Below are positions 33,643 to 43,236 of a stretch of DNA of 64,000 nucleotides, piece after piece. Each line of letters begins with the position of its first letter. Position 1 is the stretch's first letter. The notes beneath the pieces are model-generated. The model had not been told where the DNA came from. It worked only from the letters and a program-made list of their open reading frames with translations, and ran no database searches. The translations under genes and the position numbers were made by a program. Origin of the DNA: Robiginitalea aurantiaca (GTDB lineage Bacteria > Bacteroidota > Bacteroidia > Flavobacteriales > Flavobacteriaceae); contig NZ_JAUDUY010000001.1 in NCBI RefSeq assembly GCF_030380815.1, positions 620,001 to 684,000 on the forward strand, read 5' to 3'.

Positions 33643-36342
33643 ATGAATAAACGAGCCTTCCTGATCCTGAGTTTGCTGATTTCAGGATTTTTGACCGCAC
33701 AAGATGCCGGCGAGACTGATTTTTCCTCGCCTGCTGATCTATCTTCCTTAGAGGATACGACCCGTGTAGTGGTTAAAAAGAAATACATCACAACGGGCAT
33801 TCTCATGGATGAGGCCCCTGAAATAGACGGGGAACTATCAGATGCGATTTGGGACAAGGTGGACTGGGGCGGGGATTATATTGAATTCCAGCCCGATGAG
33901 AATACGGATCCGAGTGTACAGACCAGGTTTAAGATCTTGTACGATGCTAAAAATCTGTATCTGGCTTTCAGATGTTATGACCCCGAGCCCGATAAAATTG
34001 AGAGAAGGCTTTCCAGGAGGGATGGTTTTGCCGGAGATTGGGTGGAGGTCAACATAGATAGTTATAACGACAAGCGTTCTGCTTTTTCCTTTTCGATTAC
34101 GGCTGCCGGGGTCAAAGGGGATGAATTTGTTTCGAACAACGGGAATAACTGGGACTCGAGCTGGAATCCCATTTGGTATACCAAAACTAAGATCGACAGT
34201 GAAGGTTGGACCGCTGAAATCCGTATCCCCTTAAGTCAATTAAAATTCAGCGATGCCCCGGATCAGGTTTGGGGATTGCAATCCACCCGTAGGTTTTTCA
34301 GAGAAGAGGAACGCTCCCTCTGGCAGCGCAAGCCGATTGATCAACCGGGTTGGGTAAGCGAATTTGGTGAATTGCACGGACTCAAAAACCTGGAGCCCCA
34401 AAACCAGTTCGAGGTTCAGCCCTATACGGTAGTACGCAGCAGCAGTTACGAAGCTGAGGAGGGTAACCCATTTGAGGACGGGAGTGATATGGACCTTACG
34501 GCAGGTCTTGATGCAAAAATTGGGATCACCAACGATCTCACACTCGACCTCACCATAAACCCGGATTTTGGGCAGGTAGAAGCCGACCCTTCGGCAATTG
34601 CCCTGGATGGATTTCAGATCTTCTTTCGGGAGCAACGCCCGTTTTTTGTGGAGAATAAAAACATCTTCGAATTGCCGGTTTCGCCATCCATTGCCGGAAA
34701 TACATTTGGTTCAGACAATGTGTTTTATTCCCGTAGGATCGGGCGTACGCCACAGGGCTACCCCGATCTTGAATCGGGGGCATATGCGGACGTGCCCGAT
34801 AGCACTCCCATACTCGGGGCTGCGAAATTCAGCGGTAAAACACGCACGGGCTGGTCGGTTGGCCTGCTTGAAAGCCTGACGGCGCGAAGGATAGCCACAA
34901 TTGATTCCGGAGGCGAACGAAGACAGGAAGTCGTCGAGCCATTAACCAATTACTTGGCAGGAAGGGTGCAAAAGGATTTTAATGAGGGTGACACCTATGT
35001 AGGGACTATTGTTACGGCAACCAACCGGGAGGCGTTACCCATGTCTCTGGATTTCCTTCATACCGCAGCCTATTCAGGAGGCCTGGATTTTAAACATCAA
35101 TGGAACAACCGGGACTGGTATGTGGGCGGCAGTATGGTCTGGAGTCATGTTTTGGGAAGTGAGGAGGCTATTCTCAGGACACAGGAAAGTATTGCCCATT
35201 TGTTTCAAAGGGTGGGGGCTTCTCATGTTGAGGTGGATCCGGAGCGCACCTCCCTGAGCGGTACCGGGGGGAATGCGCAAATCGGAAAGGTGGGGAACGG
35301 TCACTGGCGATTCGAGAGTGGCGGGACCTGGCGATCGCCTGAGCTCGAACTCAATGACATAGGTTTTCAGAGACAAGCAGACGATATCCGGCATTACACC
35401 TGGGTGGCCTATCAGAGCCTGAAACCGGACAAGACGTTCCGCCGGGTGGGGATCAATTACAATCATTGGGCGGTTTGGGACTTTGGGGGGTATCTCAACA
35501 ACATCCGGTTTAATACGAATAGTTTTCAGAACTGGACCAATAACTGGTTTACGAACATCGGCTTCAACTATGCCCCCCTGCAGTATTCTAATTTTGCGCT
35601 TCGGGGTGGTCCGCGACTCCGGATTTCACCTGAGCTGAGTTTCTGGAATGGAATCAATACGGATTCGAGGAAGAAATTGCGCTTCAGAGTTTTTCACAAT
35701 GGACGTAAGGCGGCCGATAATTCCTATTGGCGGTATTCTATCGAAGCGGGATTTTCTTACCAGCCCACAAATGCACTTCAATTATCCGTATTTCCCAGCT
35801 TTACCCGAAATGAAGATCAGTTGCAGTTTGTGGATAACCTGGAGGTTGAGGGATCGCCGAGGTATCTGAATGGGACCATATCACAGGAGACTTTTTCGAT
35901 GTCGCTGAGGTTGAATTACACCATCAATCCAAACCTTACCATACAATACTGGGGTCAGCCTTTTATTTCGAATGGCCTCTATTCCGATTTCAAAACGGTT
36001 ACAGATCCTTTGGCAGATCGATTTGAAAACCGGATCCGACAGTACGGTCCGGATGAAATTGCCCTTGCCGATGAGGTATACAGCGTGGATGAAAATGGCG
36101 ATGGCCAAGCCGATTTCAGTTTTGGCAACCCCGATTTTTCGTTTGTCCAGTTTCGGTCGAATCTGGTAGTGAGATGGGAGTATATCCCAGGATCCGAACT
36201 ATTTCTGGTTTGGTCCCAGGACCTGACCACTTCCGGAGATCCCGGGGATCCCCTGCTGAGTGGTTTGGAATCCAATATATTCGGGAATGCAATCCCCAGA
36301 AACACCATTCTCTTAAAAGCTACGTACCGCTTTGCCTTTTAA
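33643..36342 (+). CDS. DUF5916 outer-membrane protein with CBM9-like N-terminal domain
   Basis: 899 residues with a signal peptide (MNKRAFLILSLLISGFLTAQ). About residues 45-220 look like a carbohydrate-binding family 9-like domain (EIDGELSDAIWDKVDW at its start, RIPLSQLKFS at its end). From about residue 240 onward is the DUF5916 region, beginning DLTAGLDAKIGITNDLTLDL and including INPDFGQVEADPS and FFREQRPFFVENKNIF. Many Tyr/Trp-rich strands follow and the chain ends in Phe (KATYRFAF), as expected for an outer-membrane barrel. Family members are common in Bacteroidota; function is not established. Possibly read with the lipoprotein gene after it. Confidence 0.87.
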   Translation: MNKRAFLILSLLISGFLTAQDAGETDFSSPADLSSLEDTTRVVVKKKYITTGILMDEAPEIDGELSDAIWDKVDWGGDYIEFQPDENTDPSVQTRFKILYDAKNLYLAFRCYDPEPDKIERRLSRRDGFAGDWVEVNIDSYNDKRSAFSFSITAAGVKGDEFVSNNGNNWDSSWNPIWYTKTKIDSEGWTAEIRIPLSQLKFSDAPDQVWGLQSTRRFFREEERSLWQRKPIDQPGWVSEFGELHGLKNLEPQNQFEVQPYTVVRSSSYEAEEGNPFEDGSDMDLTAGLDAKIGITNDLTLDLTINPDFGQVEADPSAIALDGFQIFFREQRPFFVENKNIFELPVSPSIAGNTFGSDNVFYSRRIGRTPQGYPDLESGAYADVPDSTPILGAAKFSGKTRTGWSVGLLESLTARRIATIDSGGERRQEVVEPLTNYLAGRVQKDFNEGDTYVGTIVTATNREALPMSLDFLHTAAYSGGLDFKHQWNNRDWYVGGSMVWSHVLGSEEAILRTQESIAHLFQRVGASHVEVDPERTSLSGTGGNAQIGKVGNGHWRFESGGTWRSPELELNDIGFQRQADDIRHYTWVAYQSLKPDKTFRRVGINYNHWAVWDFGGYLNNIRFNTNSFQNWTNNWFTNIGFNYAPLQYSNFALRGGPRLRISPELSFWNGINTDSRKKLRFRVFHNGRKAADNSYWRYSIEAGFSYQPTNALQLSVFPSFTRNEDQLQFVDNLEVEGSPRYLNGTISQETFSMSLRLNYTINPNLTIQYWGQPFISNGLYSDFKTVTDPLADRFENRIRQYGPDEIALADEVYSVDENGDGQADFSFGNPDFSFVQFRSNLVVRWEYIPGSELFLVWSQDLTTSGDPGDPLLSGLESNIFGNAIPRNTILLKATYRFAF

Positions 36343-36379
36343 GAGATTTGCGAATACTAAAACAGGCTGAAGGACGTTT

Positions 36380-36400
36380 AAAAGGAATACCATTCCTTTT
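36380..36400. repeat. Perfect inverted repeat just before the lipoprotein start
   Basis: AAAAGGAAT/ATTCCTTTT, 9 bp with an ACC loop, ending 5 bases before the ATG at 36406. It could be a weak terminator for the DUF5916 gene or a translation-control hairpin, since it covers the ribosome-binding region. Confidence 0.6.
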
Positions 36401-36405
36401 GCATT

Positions 36406-36894
36406 ATGAAACTAAGGCTACTTATTTCCAGCTTTTTAATTGTTTTGCTGCTATCATGCTCTTCGGATGATGGCGAAGAATCTGGCTCCACAACCATCGT
36501 CGGTACCTGGGACGCCGTAACATTGCAACTCGATTCGGCCTCACAGGAAGAACAGGGCCTTGCAGATTTGTTTAACCTGCTGGCCGCTCAGGATTGTTTT
36601 CTAATTACCATGATCCTGGAGGAAAATAATGATGCCACACTTAAAACTTCTATCGACTATCTCGATCTTTCAGGTCTGTTTACCGGAATTTTAAGCATTG
36701 AATGTCCGACAGAAAGTGACTCCGAAAGCGCTACCTATGAATTTGAAAATGGGCAGTTGACCATAACCGATTCAAACGGGTTATCTACCTCTGTGGACGC
36801 GACGCTCTCCGGGGATCGGCTTACAGTGGCTATCGAAGGTGATGAATTCGATGATCTCGAGGTTTCGGGCTCCCTTACTTTTGAAAGGCGTTAA
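36406..36894 (+). CDS. Lipocalin-like lipoprotein
   Basis: 162 residues. Lipoprotein signal peptide MKLRLLISSFLIVLLLSC (lipobox LLSC), then Ser/Asp/Glu-rich spacer, then a domain starting TIVGTWDAVTLQLDS that matches the opening of the lipocalin-like domains common in Bacteroidota. Two further cysteines (in LAAQDCFLIT and SIECPTES) could form a disulfide. Ligand unknown. Membrane-anchored; convergent with polA, 17 bases between stops. Confidence 0.82.
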   Translation: MKLRLLISSFLIVLLLSCSSDDGEESGSTTIVGTWDAVTLQLDSASQEEQGLADLFNLLAAQDCFLITMILEENNDATLKTSIDYLDLSGLFTGILSIECPTESDSESATYEFENGQLTITDSNGLSTSVDATLSGDRLTVAIEGDEFDDLEVSGSLTFERR

Positions 36895-36911
36895 ACCTGG
36901 GATAAAGTCAA

Positions 36912-39743
36912 TTAATGTGCTTGAAGCCAATTATCCCCCACCCCAATATCAACGGTAAGAGGGACTGAAAGCTTATAGGCGTTCTCCATTTCACCCTTGA
37001 TCAGCGCAGTGACCTCATCCATTTCCGCCTTATGGACATCAAAAACGAGTTCATCGTGAACTTGCAGCAACATTTTGGTCTTGTATTGCCCCTCCTGTAA
37101 TTTCTGATGAATGCGAATCATGGCGATCTTTATGATGTCGGCCGCACTGCCCTGAATCGGGGCATTTATTGCGTTTCGCTCTGCCGCCCCACGAACTATG
37201 GCATTACTGCCATTTATGTCCTTTAAATACCTCCTGCGACCCAGGATGGTTTGAACATATCCGTGCTCCCTTGCAAAATCGATTTGTTCGCTGATATAGG
37301 TTCTCAGTTTAGGGTAAGTCTTATAATAGGTATCGATGAGCTCTTTGGCTTCGGTCCGGCTAAGGTCCGTTTGATTGCTTAACCCGAATGCAGACACCCC
37401 ATAGATGATTCCAAAATTTACTGTTTTGGCGTTAGATCGCTGTTCCCGCGTTACGGCTTCGAGGGGAACCTGAAAAACCTTGGCCGCCGTTGCCGAATGA
37501 ATATCCTCACCTCTTTTGAAGGATTCAATCATGGTGGTTTCATCACTCAGGGCAGCAATGATCCTCAATTCGATCTGGGAGTAATCAGCAGCCAGCAGCT
37601 TGTAATCCGAATTTCTGGGAATAAAGGCCTTTCGGATTTCCCGACCGCGCTCGGTCCGGATCGGGATATTCTGCAGATTCGGGTTATTACTGCTCAATCG
37701 TCCTGTGGCCGCCACTGCCTGCATGTAGTCTGTATGTACACGTCCGGTTGAAGGGGCAACCTGATCGGGAAGGGCGTCTACATAGGTGCTTTTTAGTTTG
37801 GCCAAGCCCCGGTATTCCAGCACATCCCGGATTATGGCGTGGTCCTTGGAAAGGACGGCGAGGACATCCTCTGCCGTGGAGTACTGTCCCGTCCTTGTTT
37901 TCTTCGGTTTTGCGACCAGTTTTAGCTTGTTAAACAGAATTTCTCCCAATTGTTTGGGAGACCCGATATTAAAGGTTTCCCCGGCAGCGTTGTAAATGGA
38001 TTTTTCAAGGGAAGCAATATCCCGATCCAGATCTGATGAGAGTTCTTTTAAGAATTCTGAATTCAGGTTTATTCCCTCCAGTTCCATTGCTGCCAGAACG
38101 CGTAGCAGGGGCATTTCAATATCCCTGAAGAGCGATTCGGAGCCAGCGGATTTCAATTCGGGTTCAAAGGCTTCAGCCAATTGAAGCGTAATATCTGCAT
38201 CTTCCACAGCGTATTCCGCTATTTGTTCCACCGGGATGTCCCTCATGCTGAGCTGGTTCTTTCCTTTTTTGCCAATGAGGTCCGTAATGGGAACGGGGCT
38301 GTAATCCAGATACGTTTCCGCCAGCACATCCATATTGTGCCTCATATCCGGATTAATCAGGTAGTGGGCGAGCATTGTGTCGAAGAGGGGGCCATTGACA
38401 ACAACGCCGTATTTATGCAGGACCTTTATGTCGTATTTCAGATTTTGACCCACTTTTTCGATGGCTTCACTTTCGAAAAAAGGGCGCAGGACTTCGAGCA
38501 ACTCATCCGCCTGGGACCTGTCCTCGGGAAAAGGAATATAAAATCCCTTGTGTGCCTCCCAGCTAAAGGCAATTCCGACCAACTCGGCCTCAAGGGGGTC
38601 CAGGGAAGTCGTTTCAGTGTCAAAACAGACGCGATTCTGTTCCAGCAGTCGCTGCATAAACAAGCGAAGCCCCATCGAACCTTCAATGGGTTGATACAAA
38701 TGGGATACATCCGAAATTGTTTTGCGACCTGTGTATGCTTCAACAGTGGTAGATTCCGAATCCCCTCCAAACAGGGAAAACTGACCACTCCCTGCCTCCT
38801 GTTGATTTTTCTGTGGCGTAGCTGTACTGCTTACAGGGCTTTGGGTCTGAGGTTCCTCAGAAGAAAACAATTTTACAAATTGATCCTTCAGTCTTCGAAA
38901 TTCCAGCTCTTCAAAGAGTTGCTGTACCTTCTGGCTATCCGGAAGGCTCAATTCATAATCCTTCTCGTCGAACGTCACTTCACAATCCACACAAATGGTA
39001 GCGAGTTTTTTGGAAAGCCGGCCGAGTTCTGCATTTTCTTCTACTTTCTCCCTCATTTTTCCCTTGAGCTGATCCGTGTTTTCAAGAAGTCCTTCAAGTG
39101 ATCCGAATTGGGTCAGAAATTTCTTAGCTGTTTTATCTCCAACTCCGGGGAGTCCCGGTATGTTGTCACTGCTGTCACCCATCATCCCGAGGTAGTCGAT
39201 GACCTGTTCCGGCCGTTCGACCCCAAAGCGCTTTTGAATTTCAGGAATCCCCCAGATTTCAATTCCGTTCCCCATCCGAGAGGGACGGTACATAAAAATA
39301 TTCTCCGAAACGAGTTGTCCAAAATCCTTGTCCGGTGTAACCATATAAACAAGGTATCCCTCTTTTTCAGCCTGCTTGGCCAGGGTGCCGATAATGTCGT
39401 CAGCCTCCAAACCCGAAACTTCGATGCATGGGATGTGCATGGCCTTGAGGATATCCTGTATCCAGGGCACAGCGATGCGTATGGCATCCGGGGTTTCAAG
39501 ACGGTTTGCCTTGTAATCCGCGAAGAGTTCTGTACGCTCTGTGCTCCCATCCTTGTCGAAACAAACGGCCAGGTGATCCGGTTTTTCCCTGCGGATTACA
39601 TCGAACAGGGAATTCATAAACCCCATTATGGCGGAGGTATCCATTCCCTTGGAATTGATCCTGGGGTTTTTGATCAGGGCGTAATACCCCCTGAAGATCA
39701 GGGCATAGGCATCCAACAGGAACAGGCGTTTTTTTTCAGACAT
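36912..39743 (-). CDS. polA: DNA polymerase I
   Basis: 943 residues, the usual size. The N-terminal 5'-3' exonuclease domain (1-290) contains GLEADDIIGTLA and MGDSSDNIPGLPGVGDKTA. The 3'-5' exonuclease domain (about 330-530) keeps its catalytic residues in FDTETTSLDP, NLKYDIKVL and YAVEDADITL, so proofreading should work. The polymerase domain has DYSQIELRI (motif A), RSNAKTVNFGIIYG (O-helix) and QVHDELVFDV (motif C). A 36-residue polar linker with Gln/Ser/Thr sits near 305-335. Repairs gaps and removes RNA primers. Confidence 0.98.
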   Translation of the reverse strand: MSEKKRLFLLDAYALIFRGYYALIKNPRINSKGMDTSAIMGFMNSLFDVIRREKPDHLAVCFDKDGSTERTELFADYKANRLETPDAIRIAVPWIQDILKAMHIPCIEVSGLEADDIIGTLAKQAEKEGYLVYMVTPDKDFGQLVSENIFMYRPSRMGNGIEIWGIPEIQKRFGVERPEQVIDYLGMMGDSSDNIPGLPGVGDKTAKKFLTQFGSLEGLLENTDQLKGKMREKVEENAELGRLSKKLATICVDCEVTFDEKDYELSLPDSQKVQQLFEELEFRRLKDQFVKLFSSEEPQTQSPVSSTATPQKNQQEAGSGQFSLFGGDSESTTVEAYTGRKTISDVSHLYQPIEGSMGLRLFMQRLLEQNRVCFDTETTSLDPLEAELVGIAFSWEAHKGFYIPFPEDRSQADELLEVLRPFFESEAIEKVGQNLKYDIKVLHKYGVVVNGPLFDTMLAHYLINPDMRHNMDVLAETYLDYSPVPITDLIGKKGKNQLSMRDIPVEQIAEYAVEDADITLQLAEAFEPELKSAGSESLFRDIEMPLLRVLAAMELEGINLNSEFLKELSSDLDRDIASLEKSIYNAAGETFNIGSPKQLGEILFNKLKLVAKPKKTRTGQYSTAEDVLAVLSKDHAIIRDVLEYRGLAKLKSTYVDALPDQVAPSTGRVHTDYMQAVAATGRLSSNNPNLQNIPIRTERGREIRKAFIPRNSDYKLLAADYSQIELRIIAALSDETTMIESFKRGEDIHSATAAKVFQVPLEAVTREQRSNAKTVNFGIIYGVSAFGLSNQTDLSRTEAKELIDTYYKTYPKLRTYISEQIDFAREHGYVQTILGRRRYLKDINGSNAIVRGAAERNAINAPIQGSAADIIKIAMIRIHQKLQEGQYKTKMLLQVHDELVFDVHKAEMDEVTALIKGEMENAYKLSVPLTVDIGVGDNWLQAH

Positions 39744-39765
39744 AAGGTAGTGGCTTCAAAGGTTT

Positions 39766-39773
39766 CAAAACTA
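39766..39773 (-). promoter_or_regulatory. Putative -7 element for polA
   Basis: CAAAACTA on the plus strand reads TAGTTTTG on the minus strand (TAnnTTTG), 22 bases before the polA ATG. It overlaps the space between polA and the asparaginase-like gene, whose stop is at 39783. Confidence 0.4.
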
Positions 39774-39782
39774 CTAAGATTC

Positions 39783-40769
39783 TCAGGATTTCAGGTAACT
39801 GTTTACCGGGGTGTTTCGATGTCCCTGTGCATCGTACTGGCGGTAACTGAAACTGGGATGAATGCAATATCCCCCGGTTTCGCCATTTTTATTTAAGGCG
39901 ATAAAGCCGATCTGGAAATCCGTTTTGCCGGCGTTTTTCTTCAGAATGCGGTGTACGCCTTCCCGGCAGGCTTCCTCCGGGCTTTTCCCCTGTCGCATCA
40001 GCTCTACGATTAGGAAGCTTCCCACGGTGCGAATGACTTCTTCCCCCATTCCTGTTGCTGTGGCCGCACCGATTTCCGGGTCCACATAAAGTCCGGCGCC
40101 GATTACAGGTGAATCCCCGACGCGACCCCGGAGTTTATATGCCATTCCACTGGTCGTGCAGGCCCCGGCCAGATCGCCGTTTACATCCAGGGTGAGCATG
40201 CCAATAGTATCGTGGTTCTCGATATTGATAATCGGGGTGTACTCAGCGGTTTTTTTCCATTCAATCCATTCCTTTTCTGAGCGTTCGGTCAGCAGGTTCG
40301 TCTGGGGGAAACCCTGTTCGCGGGCAAATTGGGCAGCTCCATCCCCAACGAGAATAACGTGGGGTGTTTTTTCCATTACCTTCCGGGCCACGGAAACAGG
40401 ATGAACATACCCTTCGAGTCCCATGACCGCACCGCAATTGCTCTTGGAATCCATGATACAGGCGTCCAGTGTTACAACACCATCGCGGTCCGGACGGCCT
40501 CCCAGACCCACGGTCTGGTTGCTGGGATCTGCTTCTTCCACCATAACCCCCAGTTCTGCTGCGTCCAGGGCATTCCCGCCTTCACTGAGGACAGACCAGG
40601 CTTTTTCAGTAGCATTTCCAAAATCCCAGGTGCAGATCACTACCGGGCTATTCGTCGTGCTGGTCCCGGATTCTGTTTTAGTCCTTTCTGCACATGAAAT
40701 TAACGGAGCGGTCCCTAAGACTGCGGCAGAGCTAAGGGCGGAATTCTTTAGGAATTTTCTTCGGTGCAT
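39783..40769 (-). CDS. N4-(beta-N-acetylglucosaminyl)-L-asparaginase-like Ntn hydrolase, Tat-exported
   Basis: 328 residues. The N-terminus MHRRKFLKNSALSSAAVLG carries a twin-arginine motif (RRKFLK) and ends in LISC, a possible lipobox, so it is exported folded and perhaps lipid-anchored. The self-cleavage and nucleophile site is seen as NHDTIGML, the glycosylasparaginase signature (Thr nucleophile after HD). RGRVGDSPVIGAGLY and GAATATGMGEEVIR are also family-typical. These enzymes remove N-glycans by cutting the GlcNAc-Asn bond, suggesting use of host or algal glycoproteins. Export makes a scavenging role likely. Confidence 0.92.
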   Translation of the reverse strand: MHRRKFLKNSALSSAAVLGTAPLISCAERTKTESGTSTTNSPVVICTWDFGNATEKAWSVLSEGGNALDAAELGVMVEEADPSNQTVGLGGRPDRDGVVTLDACIMDSKSNCGAVMGLEGYVHPVSVARKVMEKTPHVILVGDGAAQFAREQGFPQTNLLTERSEKEWIEWKKTAEYTPIINIENHDTIGMLTLDVNGDLAGACTTSGMAYKLRGRVGDSPVIGAGLYVDPEIGAATATGMGEEVIRTVGSFLIVELMRQGKSPEEACREGVHRILKKNAGKTDFQIGFIALNKNGETGGYCIHPSFSYRQYDAQGHRNTPVNSYLKS

Positions 40770-40808
40770 GGTTTGAAGGAATTACATTTAGAAAATTAAA
40801 GATAGGGA

Positions 40809-41537
40809 ATGAAGGTAGAAATATGTGTGACCTCAGCCGATGCAGCAAAAATTGCGGAACAGGCCGGGGCGGATCGCCTCGAACTATGCGCGGAACTGGC
40901 AGTTGGCGGGATCACTCCTTCACCGGGATTGTTACAGGCTGTCCGGGATGCGGTTCAAATCCCGGTACATGTGCTAATCCGCCCGCGAAGTGGGGATTTC
41001 ACCTACACTGAAGCCACTTTTGCGCAAATGCTGGCGGATATTGCCTATTGTCGGAAACTTGGTTTCGAGGGGATTGTGACCGGGTGCCTGAAGTCTGACA
41101 ACCAGTTAGACCATGACCGGATGCGCCTGCTTGCAGAAGCAACAGGAGAGCTGCACTTGACGTTCCATCGGGCATTTGATCGAATCCCGGATTGGAAACA
41201 GGCTTTGTTAGACCTCCAATCTTTGGGGGTACAGACCCTATTGACCAGTGGCCATGCCAGGTCAGCCGAAGAAGGGCTGCCGCGACTGCAAGCCTTGGTT
41301 AAAAGTGCAGAATGTGGCATCATGCCCGGGGGAGGCATCCGTCTATCGAACCTGGACGCTTTCCTGAATAAAGGATTTGAGGCGGTGCATCTGAGTGCTA
41401 TATCCAAATTCCCTGAGGAGGCTTCAGTGGATTTACCCCTGAATACACCCGGGTTACTCCGAGAGGGGATTCCCTTATTGCCGGACGCGGAGTTGATTGA
41501 AGCGCTTATTGCACAGCTGCGATCAGACTTAAAATAG
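40809..41537 (+). CDS. cutC: CutC family protein
   Basis: 242 residues forming a TIM barrel. Family stretches: VEICVTSADAAKIAEQAGADRLELC, VHVLIRPRSGDFTYT, LTFHRAFDR and LLTSGHARSAEEG with GIMPGGGIR. CutC was named for copper homeostasis; that role is disputed and the true activity is unresolved. Probably cytoplasmic. Divergent from the Tat-exported asparaginase gene with 39 bases between them. Confidence 0.93.
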   Translation: MKVEICVTSADAAKIAEQAGADRLELCAELAVGGITPSPGLLQAVRDAVQIPVHVLIRPRSGDFTYTEATFAQMLADIAYCRKLGFEGIVTGCLKSDNQLDHDRMRLLAEATGELHLTFHRAFDRIPDWKQALLDLQSLGVQTLLTSGHARSAEEGLPRLQALVKSAECGIMPGGGIRLSNLDAFLNKGFEAVHLSAISKFPEEASVDLPLNTPGLLREGIPLLPDAELIEALIAQLRSDLK

Positions 41538-41579
41538 CTAAGGAACAGCGATAAAAAAGTATCTTTACAAAAAAAGTTT

Positions 41580-42809
41580 ATGCTCCGTTGGATTCTCTTT
41601 GTCATCGTATATCTGGCCATGGGCTTGTACACCCTTCAGGCGCTCCGCTCCGCTACGCGTTACCCCTGGATGTATTACCTCTACATGATTCTGGCGCTCC
41701 TGATCCTGGGAAATTTTATTTATCAGTTTACAGTAGGCGATGAAACCGGCAGGGTGCTCAATCGACCCAAAAGTTACGCCTTTGGGTTTCTGATCGCCAT
41801 CATAACCTTTAATCTGATCACGATTTTTTTCCTCTTTTCGGAAGATATTTACCGCCTGCTGATTGGCGGGTACCGCAGGCTTTTTGGAGATGAAAGAGAA
41901 TTTTCCCTACCGGAGCGAAGGCGATTTTTGAGCCTCATAGCCCTTGGACTTGCTTCCCTTCCTTTCGGAGCCCTGCTTTACGGGATGTACAGGGGGAAAT
42001 ACCGCTTCAGGGTATTGAATTATGATCTTGAGTTCAAAGACCTTCCTGAGGAATTTCACAATTACACCATTACACAGATTTCCGATGTGCACAGCGGGAG
42101 TTTTGACAATCGTAAAAAAATAGAATACGGGGTTTCTCTGATCAATAAGCAAAAAAGTGATGTCATCCTTTTTACCGGGGATCTGGTCAACAACAAGACC
42201 AGTGAAATGGAACCCTGGGCAGATTTATTCGCTACCCTTGAAGCTCCGGATGGGAAGTACTCCGTACTGGGGAATCACGACTACGGGGACTATATCCCCT
42301 GGGATACAGAGGAGGCTAAGGCACAGAACCTAGAGGATTTAAAAGCGTTGCAACGGCAGATGGGTTTTGACCTGCTCCTGAACGAAAACCGCTATCTGAA
42401 AAAGGGTGGGGGTAAAATAGCGCTGATCGGAGTTGAAAACTGGGGACGCGGCGGCTTTAAAAAAGCCGGGGACCTCAAAAAGGCTTCAGAAGGCATAGCC
42501 CCTGCGGATTTTAAAATTTTATTGAGTCATGATCCGTCGCACTGGGAAGACAAAGTGATCCATGACGACTTGCATTACCATCTCACATTAAGCGGACATA
42601 CCCACGGAATGCAATTCGGTATTGAAATCCCCGGTTGGGTAAAATGGAGTCCGGTGAAATGGAGATATAAATACTGGGCCGGGATATACGAGGAGCTCGG
42701 GCAATTTATAAACGTCAACCGGGGTTTCGGATTTCTTGGATATCCGGGAAGAGTTGGTATATGGCCTGAAATCACAGTGATCCGGCTTCGGAAAACCGGG
42801 AAGGCTTAA
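41580..42809 (+). CDS. Membrane-anchored metallophosphoesterase
   Basis: 409 residues. Four N-terminal helices (about 2-20, 30-50, 62-85 and 115-135) lead into a periplasm-facing calcineurin-like phosphoesterase domain. All metal motifs are present: TQISDVHSG, FTGDLVNN, LGNHDYG, LLSHDP and LSGHTHG. This arrangement matches YkuE-like enzymes, some of which act on UDP-glucosyl or lipid substrates; the substrate here is unknown. It follows cutC by 42 bases on the same strand. Confidence 0.92.
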   Translation: MLRWILFVIVYLAMGLYTLQALRSATRYPWMYYLYMILALLILGNFIYQFTVGDETGRVLNRPKSYAFGFLIAIITFNLITIFFLFSEDIYRLLIGGYRRLFGDEREFSLPERRRFLSLIALGLASLPFGALLYGMYRGKYRFRVLNYDLEFKDLPEEFHNYTITQISDVHSGSFDNRKKIEYGVSLINKQKSDVILFTGDLVNNKTSEMEPWADLFATLEAPDGKYSVLGNHDYGDYIPWDTEEAKAQNLEDLKALQRQMGFDLLLNENRYLKKGGGKIALIGVENWGRGGFKKAGDLKKASEGIAPADFKILLSHDPSHWEDKVIHDDLHYHLTLSGHTHGMQFGIEIPGWVKWSPVKWRYKYWAGIYEELGQFINVNRGFGFLGYPGRVGIWPEITVIRLRKTGKA

Positions 42810-42868
42810 AATGTTGTGGTCAACCTCCTGAATTCGGGTGGGTTAAACCGGCATTTCACAAATTTTGT

Positions 42869-42876
42869 TACATTTG
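42869..42876 (+). promoter_or_regulatory. Putative -7 element for the thioredoxin-fold gene
   Basis: TACATTTG fits TAnnTTTG, 23 bases before the ATG at 42900. Confidence 0.5.
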
Positions 42877-42899
42877 ACTTTAAATCCAACGCGTGTCAT

Positions 42900-43196
42900 A
42901 TGTCTAAATTCGGGGAACTCATCGATCAGGAACGGCCTGTTTTACTGGATTTCTACGCTGAGTGGAATGAACAATCCACAGCGATGCATCCCGTACTCAG
43001 GGATGTAGCGGCTGCCCTCGGAGACAAGGGCAAAGTGATTAAGATCGATGTTGACAAGAATAAAGAGCTTTCGCAGGCCCTTAGGGTTAAGGGACTCCCT
43101 ACCTTAATGATCTACAAGAGAGGAGAGATGGTTTGGCGTCAAAGCGGAGAGCAGGATGCCAATACCCTGATCGGCATCCTCAACGAGTACATCTGA
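42900..43196 (+). CDS. Thioredoxin-fold protein lacking the CxxC site
   Basis: 98 residues from the ATG at 42900; the in-frame ATG at 42816 lies upstream of the promoter-like box and adds 28 residues without thioredoxin character. The fold is clear: VLLDFYAEW, VIKIDVDKNKELSQALRVKGLPTLMIYKRGE with the cis-Pro, and a C-terminal helix. Where thioredoxin has WCGPC, this protein has WNEQS (residues 22-26), so both redox cysteines are gone. It cannot be a disulfide reductase and is more likely a binding or chaperone-like protein. Cytoplasmic. Confidence 0.88.
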   Translation: MSKFGELIDQERPVLLDFYAEWNEQSTAMHPVLRDVAAALGDKGKVIKIDVDKNKELSQALRVKGLPTLMIYKRGEMVWRQSGEQDANTLIGILNEYI

Positions 43197-43236
43197 TTTC
43201 TTTTACAGCCTTTTTGAAAAACCTCAGATCAGGGAA

